From Bacteroidota bacterium (GTDB taxonomy: Bacteria > Bacteroidota > Ignavibacteria > Palsa-1295), in assembly GCA_030706745.1 (NCBI GenBank), contig JAUZNX010000011.1:1-64000 (forward strand): DNA of 64,000 nt, written 5' to 3'. Under the pieces are notes generated by a model, which saw only the letters and a program-made list of their open reading frames with translations, was not told the DNA's origin and ran no database searches. Of this stretch, positions 18,274-26,598 are shown piece after piece. Position 1 is the stretch's first letter. Each line of letters starts with the position of its first letter. Made by a program: the position numbers and the translations under genes.

Positions 18274-18933
18274 ATGAAGACTATCTCCGCGTTCATGGCT
18301 CTTGCGTTGAGCCTCGTATTCATCATTCCGGCTCAAGCCCAATCGGGCATGTCCATAGAAAACTGGAAGGACATTAAGGTCGGCCCGATGTTCACCGCCG
18401 GTGTGGCGACCAATGCCGGTACTACGTCGAGTGGCCTGAAGCCCGGTACGGGCTTCGCATTTTCGGTTGGGGGCCTTGCGATTTTTCCATTCAGCACCAA
18501 TATTGGGTTCGATCTGGCGCTCTGTTACGATGCACGCACCATCAACTTTCATGACGAGACGAACACGGCGAATGGCACCGACATCACGACCGGCTATCTT
18601 GCTATTCGCCCCGGTTTCAATCTTGGGGATTTTACCATTGGGCTGGGCATTGGAGTGCCCATGGCGCTTACCCTCACCTCGAAACCGGACAATACGTCAA
18701 TTCCCGGCTATAGCACAAGCGATATGAATATGCTGTTTGAAGGTCGCATCGGCGGTTCTATCCCGGTGATGGAGACAGATCGAACCGAGCTACGCTTGCT
18801 CATTGAAGGGGCTTATGGATTTACGCAGATCATCAAGACCGCCTCGGCAGGACCTGAGCCCTCGAATGATAATGGACCAGTTGCTTCAGTTGAGTTAGGC
18901 CTCGCCTACCTTTTCGATCTCACTCCCCACTAA
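18274..18933 (+). CDS. Outer-membrane beta-barrel protein, paralogue of the preceding gene
   Basis: 219 residues. The ATG at 18274 (MKTISAFMALALSLVF) was chosen because it opens a clean signal peptide cut near IIPAQAQ; an upstream in-frame extension runs through the promoter. The sequence is rich in beta strands and glycine turns (VGPMFTAGVATNAG, GFAFSVGGLAIFPF, IGFDLALCYDART, TTGYLAIRPGFNLG, FTIGLGIGVPMAL) and ends with VELGLAYLFDLTPH, a typical terminal barrel strand. It resembles the 17488 protein in layout and motifs. Function unknown; probably a small outer-membrane protein. Confidence 0.75.
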   Translation: MKTISAFMALALSLVFIIPAQAQSGMSIENWKDIKVGPMFTAGVATNAGTTSSGLKPGTGFAFSVGGLAIFPFSTNIGFDLALCYDARTINFHDETNTANGTDITTGYLAIRPGFNLGDFTIGLGIGVPMALTLTSKPDNTSIPGYSTSDMNMLFEGRIGGSIPVMETDRTELRLLIEGAYGFTQIIKTASAGPEPSNDNGPVASVELGLAYLFDLTPH

Positions 18934-18945
18934 GGCCATCAGCCC

Positions 18946-19857
18946 TTACTCCCCAGCTCGCGCGGACTCGACTTCTTCAGTTGCGCCGCGCACCGTGCGG
19001 AAAAGCGAAAGGCAGAGGATGATTGCGCCGCCCACGATCGCGTAGTTCGTGGGCCGTTCACCAACGCCAAGATAGACCCAAATCGGATTCAGTACGGGCT
19101 CGACCATGGCAATCAGTGTGGCATCGATCGCACGGACACGCGAGATGCCGAATGTGAAGAGTGCGTATGCCAGCCCGATCTGAACGATCCCAAGATATAG
19201 CAATCTTATCAGGTCACCGGAAGCCAAAGTTAGACTCATGGGACCAATGAGTCCCATGAGCCCCATCAGTCCCATCGCTGCAGCAATCATCATGTGCCCC
19301 AGAATGACAATGTGCCACCGGCTCCCCTGAGTCGCCCGCTCGTGTTTGAGTAGTACGGCGAACGCTGCAAACGCCACCCCACTTGCAAGTGCCGCAATGT
19401 TGCCCCAAACACTTCGCGCCTCGAAACGACCAATGAAGAAGAGCGCCATTGCCGCAATCGAGATCAGCACGGTCCAGAGATCACCTCGCCGGCGCGCCGT
19501 GCGGGTTACAAGCGGTTCGATAAACAGGACATAGACTGGCGCCGTGTATTGCAGAAAGATAGCATTCGCGCTTGTCGTTAATTTGGTAGCCAACACAAAA
19601 AGAACGAGCAGGACGGCATAGCAGACCGCGCTCATAATCGTTAACGGCGTCAGCCAGCGCTCAGCAGAAATATTCTTGCCGCGTTGAATGCGATAGATAG
19701 AATAAATTGTCGCAGCGGCAAATCCACTACGCCAGAACGAGATCCCCCAGGCATCGAGCGATATTTCTTTGATGAAGACACCACCAGTGCTCCAGAGAAG
19801 AGCCGCGAGGAGGATGAAAAGGCGGGCAAGCTTCTGCTGACCCTCGTCATTTGTCAT
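18946..19857 (-). CDS. DMT-superfamily transporter with two EamA domains
   Basis: 303 residues with about ten hydrophobic segments in two EamA-type halves, the usual length for a drug/metabolite transporter. The first half shows ALLWSTGGVFIKE and FWRSGFAAATIY, the second LGIVQIGLAYALFTFGISRV and VEPVLNPIWVYLGVGERP. It is expected to export a small metabolite across the inner membrane; the substrate cannot be read from sequence. The ATG start lies inside a heptanucleotide repeat (AATGACA AATGACG). A run MGLMGLMGLIGPM in one membrane segment is encoded by a nonanucleotide repeat shared with two other loci. The gene starts 3 bases after the stop of the lipoprotein gene, so they form an operon. 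Confidence 0.88.
   Translation of the reverse strand: MTNDEGQQKLARLFILLAALLWSTGGVFIKEISLDAWGISFWRSGFAAATIYSIYRIQRGKNISAERWLTPLTIMSAVCYAVLLVLFVLATKLTTSANAIFLQYTAPVYVLFIEPLVTRTARRRGDLWTVLISIAAMALFFIGRFEARSVWGNIAALASGVAFAAFAVLLKHERATQGSRWHIVILGHMMIAAAMGLMGLMGLIGPMSLTLASGDLIRLLYLGIVQIGLAYALFTFGISRVRAIDATLIAMVEPVLNPIWVYLGVGERPTNYAIVGGAIILCLSLFRTVRGATEEVESARAGE
19237..19280 (-). repeat. Nonanucleotide repeat inside the transporter gene
   Basis: On the minus strand, successive nine-base units ATGGGACTG, ATGGGGCTC, ATGGGACTC, ATTGGTCCC are read in frame as MGLMGLMGLIGP. Bases 19237-19257 are identical, in reverse complement, to 46174-46194 in an unrelated membrane-protein gene. Confidence 0.75.
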
Positions 19858-19860
19858 TTC

Positions 19861-20244
19861 CTATTTTGCCCAGCCGAGCCGGTCGCCTTCGGCAAGGACC
19901 GCATGAAGTTCATCTCGCGTGATCTTCATCACCATAAGAAATGAATCGAGTTGGGTCTGACTCGTATTCGCATTTCGGAGCGGACGGTAGCCGTCATAGA
20001 CCTGCACGACCTGCATCGGCGTGAGTCGCTCGAGTTTAGCTTTGTCCCGCTCCTCCCGGATTTTCAATGAGTCCATCACTGCCGCATTGGTGACGGGTTG
20101 CGGATGGGCGGTATCCGATGGCTCTTTCAAAGTTGTAACAAGCAACGAGTCTTGCTTGCCGAGTCCCGGGTATTCGCTCTTCGAGCAACCGATGGCCATC
20201 AGGCAGGCCACAATTGCATAACGCAGATAGATCTTGTCAGTCAT
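19861..20244 (-). CDS. Small lipoprotein, unknown function
   Basis: 127 residues from the ATG at 20244. The N-terminus MTDKIYLRYAIVACLMAIGC gives a short hydrophobic stretch and a lipobox (LMAIGC), followed by SKSEYPG, so a lipid-anchored periplasmic protein is likely. The remainder is charged and mostly helical (MDSLKIREERDKAKLERL, LDSFLMVMKITRDELHAVL) with no motif I recognise. It ends 3 bases before the transporter gene and starts 7 bases after the stop of the FAH-family gene, so the three minus-strand genes probably form one transcript. Confidence 0.75.
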   Translation of the reverse strand: MTDKIYLRYAIVACLMAIGCSKSEYPGLGKQDSLLVTTLKEPSDTAHPQPVTNAAVMDSLKIREERDKAKLERLTPMQVVQVYDGYRPLRNANTSQTQLDSFLMVMKITRDELHAVLAEGDRLGWAK

Positions 20245-20251
20245 AACGGTC

Positions 20252-21217
20252 CTACAACATCTTTACAACAGTATTCGTCAGCTCTCCGAGTGCCTCTACG
20301 GCACACGTAACCGTATCGCCTTCTTTGATCCAAAGATTATCCGTGATCTTCGAGCCATTCAGTTCGAGCAGGCATCCAGTTCCGACAGTGCCAGAGCCGA
20401 TGACATCACCCGGAAACAGCGTCACTCCGTAGCTCGCACGCTCGATAATCTGGGCGAATGTCCACGTCATATCCTTAAGATTTCCGCGGCTGAGTTCTTT
20501 GCCGTTCAGGCTGGCCGTCATCGTTAGATCATATCGTTCGCCACTGGCGCCGGCAATACGATACGGGATCAGCTCATCACGCGTGACGAGATATGGACCG
20601 ATCGCGGTCGCAAAGTCCTTGCCTTTGGCGGGTCCGAGCGAAAGCTTCATCTCCTCCATCTGGAGCGCGCGCGCGGACCAATCGTTCATGACCATGTAGC
20701 CAGCGACATAGTCATCCGCCTCAGAAGCCTTGATATTACGTCCTTCCCTGCCAATGACAATTGCAGCTTCGAGTTCGTAATCCAGGCGATTCAAGTGCTC
20801 GGGCATGACTTGCAGAGGTCCCGGACCTATTACGGCCTGATGATTCGTGAAATAAAATACGGGGAAGAGATCGAACTCGGGGATCATTTCAACGCCACGA
20901 TTGCGCCGGGCGGCTTCAACGTGCTGCCGAAAGGCATATCCATCGCGCATCGAGGTTGGGCGTGGAATGGGAGCCAGAAGCTCGGCGCTTGCTCGTTGCA
21001 CCCGTGCATTCGGAAATGCCTTCGGGTCATCGAGTGCGACGCTCAAAATCTCTCTGGCGCGCGCCATGGCCGGATCGCCTAGCCGAAGAAAAGCGATAAC
21101 TTCATTGGGCAAAACATCCGGGCCAGTGCTCACGCGCTCGAGATCGATGATTTCCTGACCTGCAATGATTCCGACACGGGCGGAAGACGAACGGGTTCTA
21201 TAGGTGACAATCTTCAT
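20252..21217 (-). CDS. Fumarylacetoacetate hydrolase (FAH) family protein
   Basis: 321 residues. FAH-family enzymes hydrolyse or decarboxylate acyl-pyruvate-type substrates using a divalent metal, often in aromatic catabolism. The C-terminal catalytic fold is clear: RLDYELEAAIVIG (metal-binding acidic residues), MVMNDWSARALQ, GKDFATAIGPYLV, LFPGDVIGSGTVGTG and LKEGD-like IKEGDTVTC. The N-terminal part (VTYRTRSSSARVGI, DGYAFRQHVEAARRN) matches the longer two-domain members. The exact substrate cannot be assigned and no aromatic-catabolism genes are adjacent. The start is ATG 21217, preceded closely by a TAAATTTG box. It heads a probable operon with the lipoprotein and the transporter. Confidence 0.88.
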   Translation of the reverse strand: MKIVTYRTRSSSARVGIIAGQEIIDLERVSTGPDVLPNEVIAFLRLGDPAMARAREILSVALDDPKAFPNARVQRASAELLAPIPRPTSMRDGYAFRQHVEAARRNRGVEMIPEFDLFPVFYFTNHQAVIGPGPLQVMPEHLNRLDYELEAAIVIGREGRNIKASEADDYVAGYMVMNDWSARALQMEEMKLSLGPAKGKDFATAIGPYLVTRDELIPYRIAGASGERYDLTMTASLNGKELSRGNLKDMTWTFAQIIERASYGVTLFPGDVIGSGTVGTGCLLELNGSKITDNLWIKEGDTVTCAVEALGELTNTVVKML

Positions 21218-21222
21218 AGATG

Positions 21223-21230
21223 CAAATTTA
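21223..21230 (-). promoter_or_regulatory. Candidate -7 box (TAAATTTG) at the FAH-family gene
   Basis: On the minus strand TAAATTTG fits TAnnTTTG and lies only 5 bases before the ATG at 21217, so transcription could start at or near the start codon. No good -33 TTTG is seen at the expected distance; a CGCCGGG/CCCGGCG hairpin occupies that space. Weak evidence. Confidence 0.3.
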
Positions 21231-21363
21231 CGGCACGCCGGGTGTGAGCCCGGCGTAACCGTTGCATCTCATGCAGGACCGCTCTAGCAAAACTGCTCAG
21301 GCAAGATTGCCATTGCAGGCTGCATTTCATGCATGAAGGGGAAAGGAGCTCCGCAGTGTGATA

Positions 21364-21795
21364 TTAGGCAGTTGCATAAAACTCGCGATGGGCAAGCGCC
21401 CAGTCACCGGCACGTGCGCGCAACTCCGCCAGCAGATGCGACGTCGAGGTCTCGCTGTCCCGCATAAGGATCTCATCCGGATCGATGATCGTCGGAGCGG
21501 CACCGCTCCATAATACTTCCACAAGCTTGCCAGACGCGAGATGCAGTTCCGTTTTTTGTCCAACCGGGACCATGGTCCCACAAATTGTAATGCTTGTGGC
21601 AGAATCCGGAATGTCCACGGAGGCTGAACTCGATCCTGCAACTGTCACATAAAAATCTCCATCGACGCAGCTGACCGTCACAGTCCCAAGTGACTCGGTT
21701 TGCTGGTTTTGAACGGTAAAAGTAATCATTGCACTCACTGGCGAGGCCAGCACTAAGATACTGGTAAAAAACAGCATCGTAACGAGAATCTTCAT
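21364..21795 (-). CDS. Small secreted protein, unknown function
   Basis: 143 residues with a clear signal peptide (MKILVTMLFFTSILVLAS, cut near PVSA). An AAAGG ribosome binding site lies about 8 bases before the ATG at 21795. The mature part has a beta-rich first half (ITFTVQNQQTESLGTVTV, CVDGDFYVTVAG, two cysteines in TVSC and TICG). The tail is helical (SHLLAELRARAGDWALAHRE). I do not recognise a family. It is followed by 146 bp before the FAH-family gene, so it is probably a separate unit with its own promoter at 21878-21909. Confidence 0.7.
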   Translation of the reverse strand: MKILVTMLFFTSILVLASPVSAMITFTVQNQQTESLGTVTVSCVDGDFYVTVAGSSSASVDIPDSATSITICGTMVPVGQKTELHLASGKLVEVLWSGAAPTIIDPDEILMRDSETSTSHLLAELRARAGDWALAHREFYATA

Positions 21796-21829
21796 AGCTT
21801 GCCTTTCTAATCGTTTTCTGGAGGCTACT

Positions 21830-21852
21830 TCACAACAGTCGATCCGTTGTGA
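21830..21852. other. Perfect 7-bp inverted repeat upstream of the small secreted gene
   Basis: TCACAAC (21830-21836) and GTTGTGA (21846-21852) are perfect complements separated by 9 bases. The element lies in the 5' leader between the candidate promoter and the ATG at 21795. It could be an operator or an RNA hairpin; sequence alone does not decide. Confidence 0.4.
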
Positions 21853-21877
21853 GGAAAACCGTTACGTTGCTCCAATA

Positions 21878-21909
21878 CAAAAGTAGTGCGAATGGATGAG
21901 GCGAAGCAA
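21878..21909 (-). promoter_or_regulatory. Candidate Bacteroidota-type promoter, TTG-N21-TACTTTTG
   Basis: On the minus strand TACTTTTG (21885-21878) matches TAnnTTTG and a TTG lies 21 bases further upstream. It would give the gene starting at 21795 a leader of roughly 75 bases. Confidence 0.4.
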
Positions 21910-22031
21910 GGCGATTTTCACGAATCTTTTAAAGTCGAATTGAGCTTTTCATAGCTTGAATACACGAGAAACTCTAGGCTGAATTCACTATATATTGCTG
22001 TTTATAGTATCACTGAGCTAATTTTATCAAT

Positions 22032-23552
22032 ATGCAAGAGCTTTTACATATTGGTGAACTCCTAAGGATAATTAAGAATTACGGGGATAGCACCACACAA
22101 AATCTCTTTCGTAAGCGCGGGCTCCAAACTCGTGAACGGCGCTTTGTCCGATCATTTTTGAAACTCGGGGCTGCACACGCAAATGATTCCGAAATTGCAC
22201 GGGCGGTGTTTGGGGACTCTGTGAACGAGCGGGACACGGATTACGTCGTGCTCCGCTCGCAGATCAAAAAGCGGCTCCTCAGTTCGATGGGCCACTTGCA
22301 GCTCCGGCAAGGATCTCCCAGGCGTCAGGCGATCTACCGCACGGTCCGGGCTCTATTCCATGTCCGCGTGCTCCTGTTGCTCGGCGCCCGGAGAACAGCC
22401 ATGCAAATCTTACCCCGCGTGCTGAAGGAATGCCGGGAGTTCGGTCTTACGCAGCGCGCGATTGAGTGCCTCGAAGCCTTGGCTGAAAATGCATCGCTGA
22501 CTGGGAATCGGGCCGCCTATCACCGGTATGACCGCGAGCTTGTTGCACTGCGGCAACGTGCAGACGCCGAGTCGGAAGCGGCACGGCTCGTCCAACTCAA
22601 TACGCTCGAATTTGCCAGGCGGGCGTTCGGTTTTCCTGGTGTCGAGCGGCGCGCCCGCGTATCCGCAAATCGATGCAAAGAAATATTCGAGAAATTCCCA
22701 TCGTATGATACCGGGCTGGCCTATTATCGCATGGAATCGAGCGCCTTCGAGCTTGAGCGCGATCATGACGCCGCAATTGCCATTACACGTGAAGCCGACG
22801 CATTTTTTGCAGCCTACCCACTTCAGAATACCCCGTCGGTGACTGGCGAGTTTTCGTTGACACGACTTATATCATCGTTTCATGCATCCAAACTTGCAGA
22901 AGGTCTCGAGGCCGCCGAAACCTGTGAGGCGATCTATCCGCACGGCACGAATAATTGGTTCTATTTCAAATCCTACGAGTTCTTGCTTAGGATGCACTCA
23001 CTGGAGTTCGACCGGGCGCGAGCCGTGCTGGATACAGTCGCCGCCAATCCGCGCTTTCATGCGCAGCCCGACACGGTCCTTGAACGCTGGTTGCTCTACG
23101 AGCGATACCTTCAAGTTGCCGAGGGGGAAGTCCCATGGAATCCGAGACGTCGCGGACGCGACCAAACCGCCTCGGAGCTATTCCGCGACTTTACACGGGA
23201 CATTCCAATCTACCGGCGTGATAAGGCCGGCTACAATATCGCATTACTGATTCTGCACATTTATGTTTTGCTGGCGACGAATCGGCGGGAAGAAATCACG
23301 ATGCGCACAGAGGCAATCCCGAGATACCTGCAACGACACTTTCGAGGCCGGCAAACCGGAGCAACCGCCGGATTTCTCAAAAGCCTGATCCTGCTGGATC
23401 GATGCTCGTTCGATCTCGAAGCATTTCGGGAGCAAGGACAATCCTATCTCAATCAATTCCTTCAGCCAAGGGCACCATCGGAGATCGAAGATTGTCAGGC
23501 CCTTCCCTATCCGTTCCTCTGGAAGCTTTTCGAAGACTTGCTGAGGCAGTAA
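22032..23552 (+). CDS. Helical-repeat (TPR-like) cytoplasmic protein, unknown function
   Basis: 506 residues from the ATG at 22032, with no signal peptide or membrane segment. The protein is almost entirely helical. It has TPR-like alternation of helices with small and aromatic residues (RTAMQILPRVLKECREFGL, AIECLEALAENASLTGN, YHRYDRELVALRQRADAE, DHDAAIAITREADAFFAAYP, LEGLEAAETCEAIYPHG). The N-terminus (ELLRIIKNYGDSTTQNL, DYVVLRSQIKKRLLSSM) may be a separate helical domain. It reads as a stand-alone scaffold or regulatory protein; no catalytic motif is seen. It stops 24 bases before gatA on the same strand. Function unknown. Confidence 0.72.
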   Translation: MQELLHIGELLRIIKNYGDSTTQNLFRKRGLQTRERRFVRSFLKLGAAHANDSEIARAVFGDSVNERDTDYVVLRSQIKKRLLSSMGHLQLRQGSPRRQAIYRTVRALFHVRVLLLLGARRTAMQILPRVLKECREFGLTQRAIECLEALAENASLTGNRAAYHRYDRELVALRQRADAESEAARLVQLNTLEFARRAFGFPGVERRARVSANRCKEIFEKFPSYDTGLAYYRMESSAFELERDHDAAIAITREADAFFAAYPLQNTPSVTGEFSLTRLISSFHASKLAEGLEAAETCEAIYPHGTNNWFYFKSYEFLLRMHSLEFDRARAVLDTVAANPRFHAQPDTVLERWLLYERYLQVAEGEVPWNPRRRGRDQTASELFRDFTRDIPIYRRDKAGYNIALLILHIYVLLATNRREEITMRTEAIPRYLQRHFRGRQTGATAGFLKSLILLDRCSFDLEAFREQGQSYLNQFLQPRAPSEIEDCQALPYPFLWKLFEDLLRQ

Positions 23553-23576
23553 CATTCGAGCGTATTTTTGCAGGAC

Positions 23577-24917
23577 ATGACCTCTTTTGAAAGTGCCCGG
23601 ACTCTCGCGAACTCGCGTAACCCGGAGTTGAACGCCTTCCTCGAGATCTTCGATGACGCGCGGTATCCGAAAACGTCTGGCCCACTGGCTGGCATGACCG
23701 TCGCTATCAAGGATGTGCTCGCGCTCAAGGACGCACGACTGACCTGCGGCTCGAAGTTTCTTGAGCCATTCCATTCGCTCTACACGGCAACGTGTGTTCA
23801 GCGACTGGTCGAGAGCGGTGCACAAATTGTCGGCAAGACCAACATGGACGAGTTCGCGATGGGCTCCTCGAACGAAAACTCGGCGTTCGGTCCTGTACGA
23901 AATCCGTGGGACACCAGCCGCGTCCCAGGCGGATCGAGCGGCGGCAGCGCGGTCGCGGCGGCGATTGGAGCTTGCGATATTGCGTTCGGTACGGACACAG
24001 GTGGCTCCATCCGGCAACCGGCAGCATTCTGCGGCGTTGTTGGTCTGAAGCCAACCTACGGTCGAATTTCGAGGTATGGCCTGACAGCGTTTGCGTCGTC
24101 TTTCGATACCGTAGGCACGTTCAGCCGCACGCTTGAAGATGCTGCTCGTGCGCTCGAAGTGATGGCCGGTTACGATGAGATGGATGCAACCAGCGCCAAA
24201 ATACCTGTTCCGAAATATACTGAGTCGCTGCAGCAGGATGTCAGCGGCCTTCGTATTGGGCTGCCAAAAGAATATTTTGGCGAAGGCATCGAACCGGATG
24301 TTCGTCGATTGGTCGAAGAAGCGAAGGGAAAGCTTCAAGCGGCCGGCTGCAAGATTGTTGAAATCTCACTCCCTCACACGAAGTATTGCGTTGCCGATTA
24401 TTATATCTTGACAACGGCTGAAGCATCGAGCAATCTGGCTCGTTTCGACGGCATTCGATATGGGAAGCGTGCGCAGGGGGTTGCTGCGCTCGAAGAGACC
24501 TATCGAACGAGCCGGACCGAAGGCTTTGGACGCGAGGTAAAGCGACGAATTATGCTGGGCACCTACGTACTCTCATCCGGGTATTACGATGCGTACTACA
24601 AACGTGCTCAGCGAGTCCGCCGACTCATTCGAGAAGATTTCGACCGCGCATTCGAGCGGTGTGATGCGCTCCTGACCCCCACAACGCCATCAACCGCGTT
24701 CAAGCTCGGTGAAAAAGTTAGTGACCCCCTGGCAATGTACTTGAACGATATTTTCACCGTGAGTGCAAATTGTGCCGGAGTCCCGGCGATCAGCGTGCCG
24801 GTTGGACTGGACGCCAATAGATTGCCTGTCGGCGCTCAACTCATCGCGAAGCAATTCGACGAAGCGATGCTCTTCCGTCTCTCGAAAGAATTTCACACCC
24901 CGCTCATTCCCGGATAA
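23577..24917 (+). CDS. gatA: Glutamyl-tRNA(Gln) amidotransferase subunit A
   Basis: Amidase subunit of GatCAB, which converts Glu-tRNA(Gln), and often Asp-tRNA(Asn), to the amidated form in the cytoplasm. The Ser-cisSer-Lys triad is present: AIKD (Lys), [11 protein letters not shown] (cis-Ser) and [12 protein letters not shown] (nucleophile), followed by [16 protein letters not shown] and the C-terminal [14 protein letters not shown] chose the ATG at 23577; a TTG nine bases upstream is in frame. At 446 residues it is shorter than the usual 470-490, with a reduced N-terminal helix and an abbreviated C-terminus. The amidase fold is shared with other amidases, but the motif set favours GatA. gatB and gatC are not in the window. 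The 3' end overlaps the convergent membrane gene by 14 bases. Confidence 0.92.
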   Translation: MTSFESARTLANSRNPELNAFLEIFDDARYPKTSGPLAGMTVAIKDVLALKDARLTCGSKFLEPFHSLYTATCVQRLVESGAQIVGKTNMDEFAMGSSNENSAFGPVRNPWDTSRVPGGSSGGSAVAAAIGACDIAFGTDTGGSIRQPAAFCGVVGLKPTYGRISRYGLTAFASSFDTVGTFSRTLEDAARALEVMAGYDEMDATSAKIPVPKYTESLQQDVSGLRIGLPKEYFGEGIEPDVRRLVEEAKGKLQAAGCKIVEISLPHTKYCVADYYILTTAEASSNLARFDGIRYGKRAQGVAALEETYRTSRTEGFGREVKRRIMLGTYVLSSGYYDAYYKRAQRVRRLIREDFDRAFERCDALLTPTTPSTAFKLGEKVSDPLAMYLNDIFTVSANCAGVPAISVPVGLDANRLPVGAQLIAKQFDEAMLFRLSKEFHTPLIPG

Positions 24918-26598
24918 ATGTCCTGTCCTGCCAGCGAAGGGTGAAGGCCGTGTCCAGAACGCGATAGATGTCCAGATATTCAGGCATTGGCAGTCGCTCG
25001 AGATGAAGCTGGCTATTCACCTGCGCGAAATCGGGACGATCGTGCCGCAGCAGCAGGAGCACCGGGCCATATGCATGAAACCGGATGATTGCGTTTTCGA
25101 GATTCTCGCGATGTAAGTTTTGCGAGATGCCAACGGCGAGATGTCCTTCATGTCCCGCTGATTCGATATCGAATGTCGTTGCATCGGGCAGCAAAACATA
25201 GCACCAACGAGCCCACCATGATGCGAGGATAACGGCTGAAGCGCGCCCGGCGCCACTTGCTTCGAGTGCTCGAAGCGTGGTCTGGTTCAGACTATCGACC
25301 GCGCGAATCCCCGAGATGTTGGTATATTCAAACGCTCGATTGGCCAGCGTGCCCAATTGCTTGCCGGATTCTTCGAAGCGGTGCAGCGCACCATGAATAA
25401 AAGAATTGCGTGTGTTTTCGTTATTATACCGGCTCTGCTCAGTGCCGGGCCACGACACAAAGAACCAGAGACAATTGACTGCCGCCAGTCCGACAGTGAT
25501 CCATGCGGCATTCCGAGTAATGATCGGCCGCGTGAGACGCATCCTGTTCTCGGGCCGACGCTTCACCCGCTCGGCCAACCAGATCGCGGATTGATCGAGC
25601 AAAACCGCTGTAATAAGAATCGCACTCGGCAGCACATTGAGTAAGTATCCCGCCTTCATAAAAAAGACGAACAGATAGAATATCAGCGCGGGCAATGCAA
25701 TCAGAATGACGTACCAGGCCTTCGCATTTCGTCGATATTGCGAAACGAATTGAGCGATGCGCGTTGGGAATACTAACCCCACCCCCAGCAACCCGACCAA
25801 CGAGGCACCCATGCCGATCGGCAAGTAAAACAAGACTTTGCCGATGGTATCGAGCGCGCTTTGCCAGGGGTGACCGAAGAGAAGCGATTGCGTCCGGAAG
25901 TTGGACTCATGCTGTGCGTAATAGAGATAGGTTGTGAGGCCCCCCGACTCGCGCAGCAATTCGGCAATCCAAATAGCTGAGACGCCCGCAAAGCACGTCA
26001 GGGCAAGAATCACATCCCGACGCGAAGGTTTGAGTCCAATCAGCAAAGTAATAATCGCGGGCAGGAAGAAGAGCAGATCGTTCGGGCGCGCGGCGCCGGC
26101 AATCGCAAATGCTATCAGAAGAGTAAAGAGTAACGGCCGCTCGTACCAATTGAGAAGCTTAAGCCCGAGGTAGAGCATGGCAGAAGCAAAAAACGCTTCC
26201 TCGGCGTAGGCCGATGACACGCAGCCGTGAAACCAGAAGAGCGGTGTTGTAAGCCAGAGTATCGCGGCAATAACGGCCACGCGTTCGCCGCGAACTTGCG
26301 CGGCCGCCCGCCAAAGGAAGAGTACTGCACCGACTGAAAGAATGATGCTCAGCCAGACATAAGCTGGATTCGCATTACCCAAGATCCAATAGAGCAGCCG
26401 ACCCAGCAACACATGCAGAATATAGCCGGGCATATGCGGCGTGACCTCGCCCAAATCGAAGCGCGTCGCTGCAACTGCGAAATTGATTGAGTCGAACTCA
26501 AACAGCGTGTGCGCACGAAACGGAAATCGCGTCGCAACAGTGGCAACTGCGAGTAGTGCCCCACCAATGAGCCGTATCGAGCGCTCTCTATTAGCCAT
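24904..26598 (-). CDS. GT-C-like integral membrane protein, probable glycosyltransferase
   Basis: 564 residues with about eleven hydrophobic segments followed by a soluble C-terminal part of about 180 residues. An early acidic loop carries [19 protein letters not shown], in the position where GT-C enzymes carry catalytic acidic residues. [13 protein letters not shown] in the middle resembles the 'RP' loop of PMT/ArnT relatives. GT-C proteins transfer sugars from polyprenyl-phosphate donors on the outer face of the inner membrane. Donor and acceptor are unknown. It is the last gene of the operon running from 35770; its ATG overlaps the stop of the preceding gene by 8 bases, indicating translational coupling. 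Confidence 0.72.
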   Translation of the reverse strand: MANRERSIRLIGGALLAVATVATRFPFRAHTLFEFDSINFAVAATRFDLGEVTPHMPGYILHVLLGRLLYWILGNANPAYVWLSIILSVGAVLFLWRAAAQVRGERVAVIAAILWLTTPLFWFHGCVSSAYAEEAFFASAMLYLGLKLLNWYERPLLFTLLIAFAIAGAARPNDLLFFLPAIITLLIGLKPSRRDVILALTCFAGVSAIWIAELLRESGGLTTYLYYAQHESNFRTQSLLFGHPWQSALDTIGKVLFYLPIGMGASLVGLLGVGLVFPTRIAQFVSQYRRNAKAWYVILIALPALIFYLFVFFMKAGYLLNVLPSAILITAVLLDQSAIWLAERVKRRPENRMRLTRPIITRNAAWITVGLAAVNCLWFFVSWPGTEQSRYNNENTRNSFIHGALHRFEESGKQLGTLANRAFEYTNISGIRAVDSLNQTTLRALEASGAGRASAVILASWWARWCYVLLPDATTFDIESAGHEGHLAVGISQNLHRENLENAIIRFHAYGPVLLLLRHDRPDFAQVNSQLHLERLPMPEYLDIYRVLDTAFTLRWQDRTFIRE

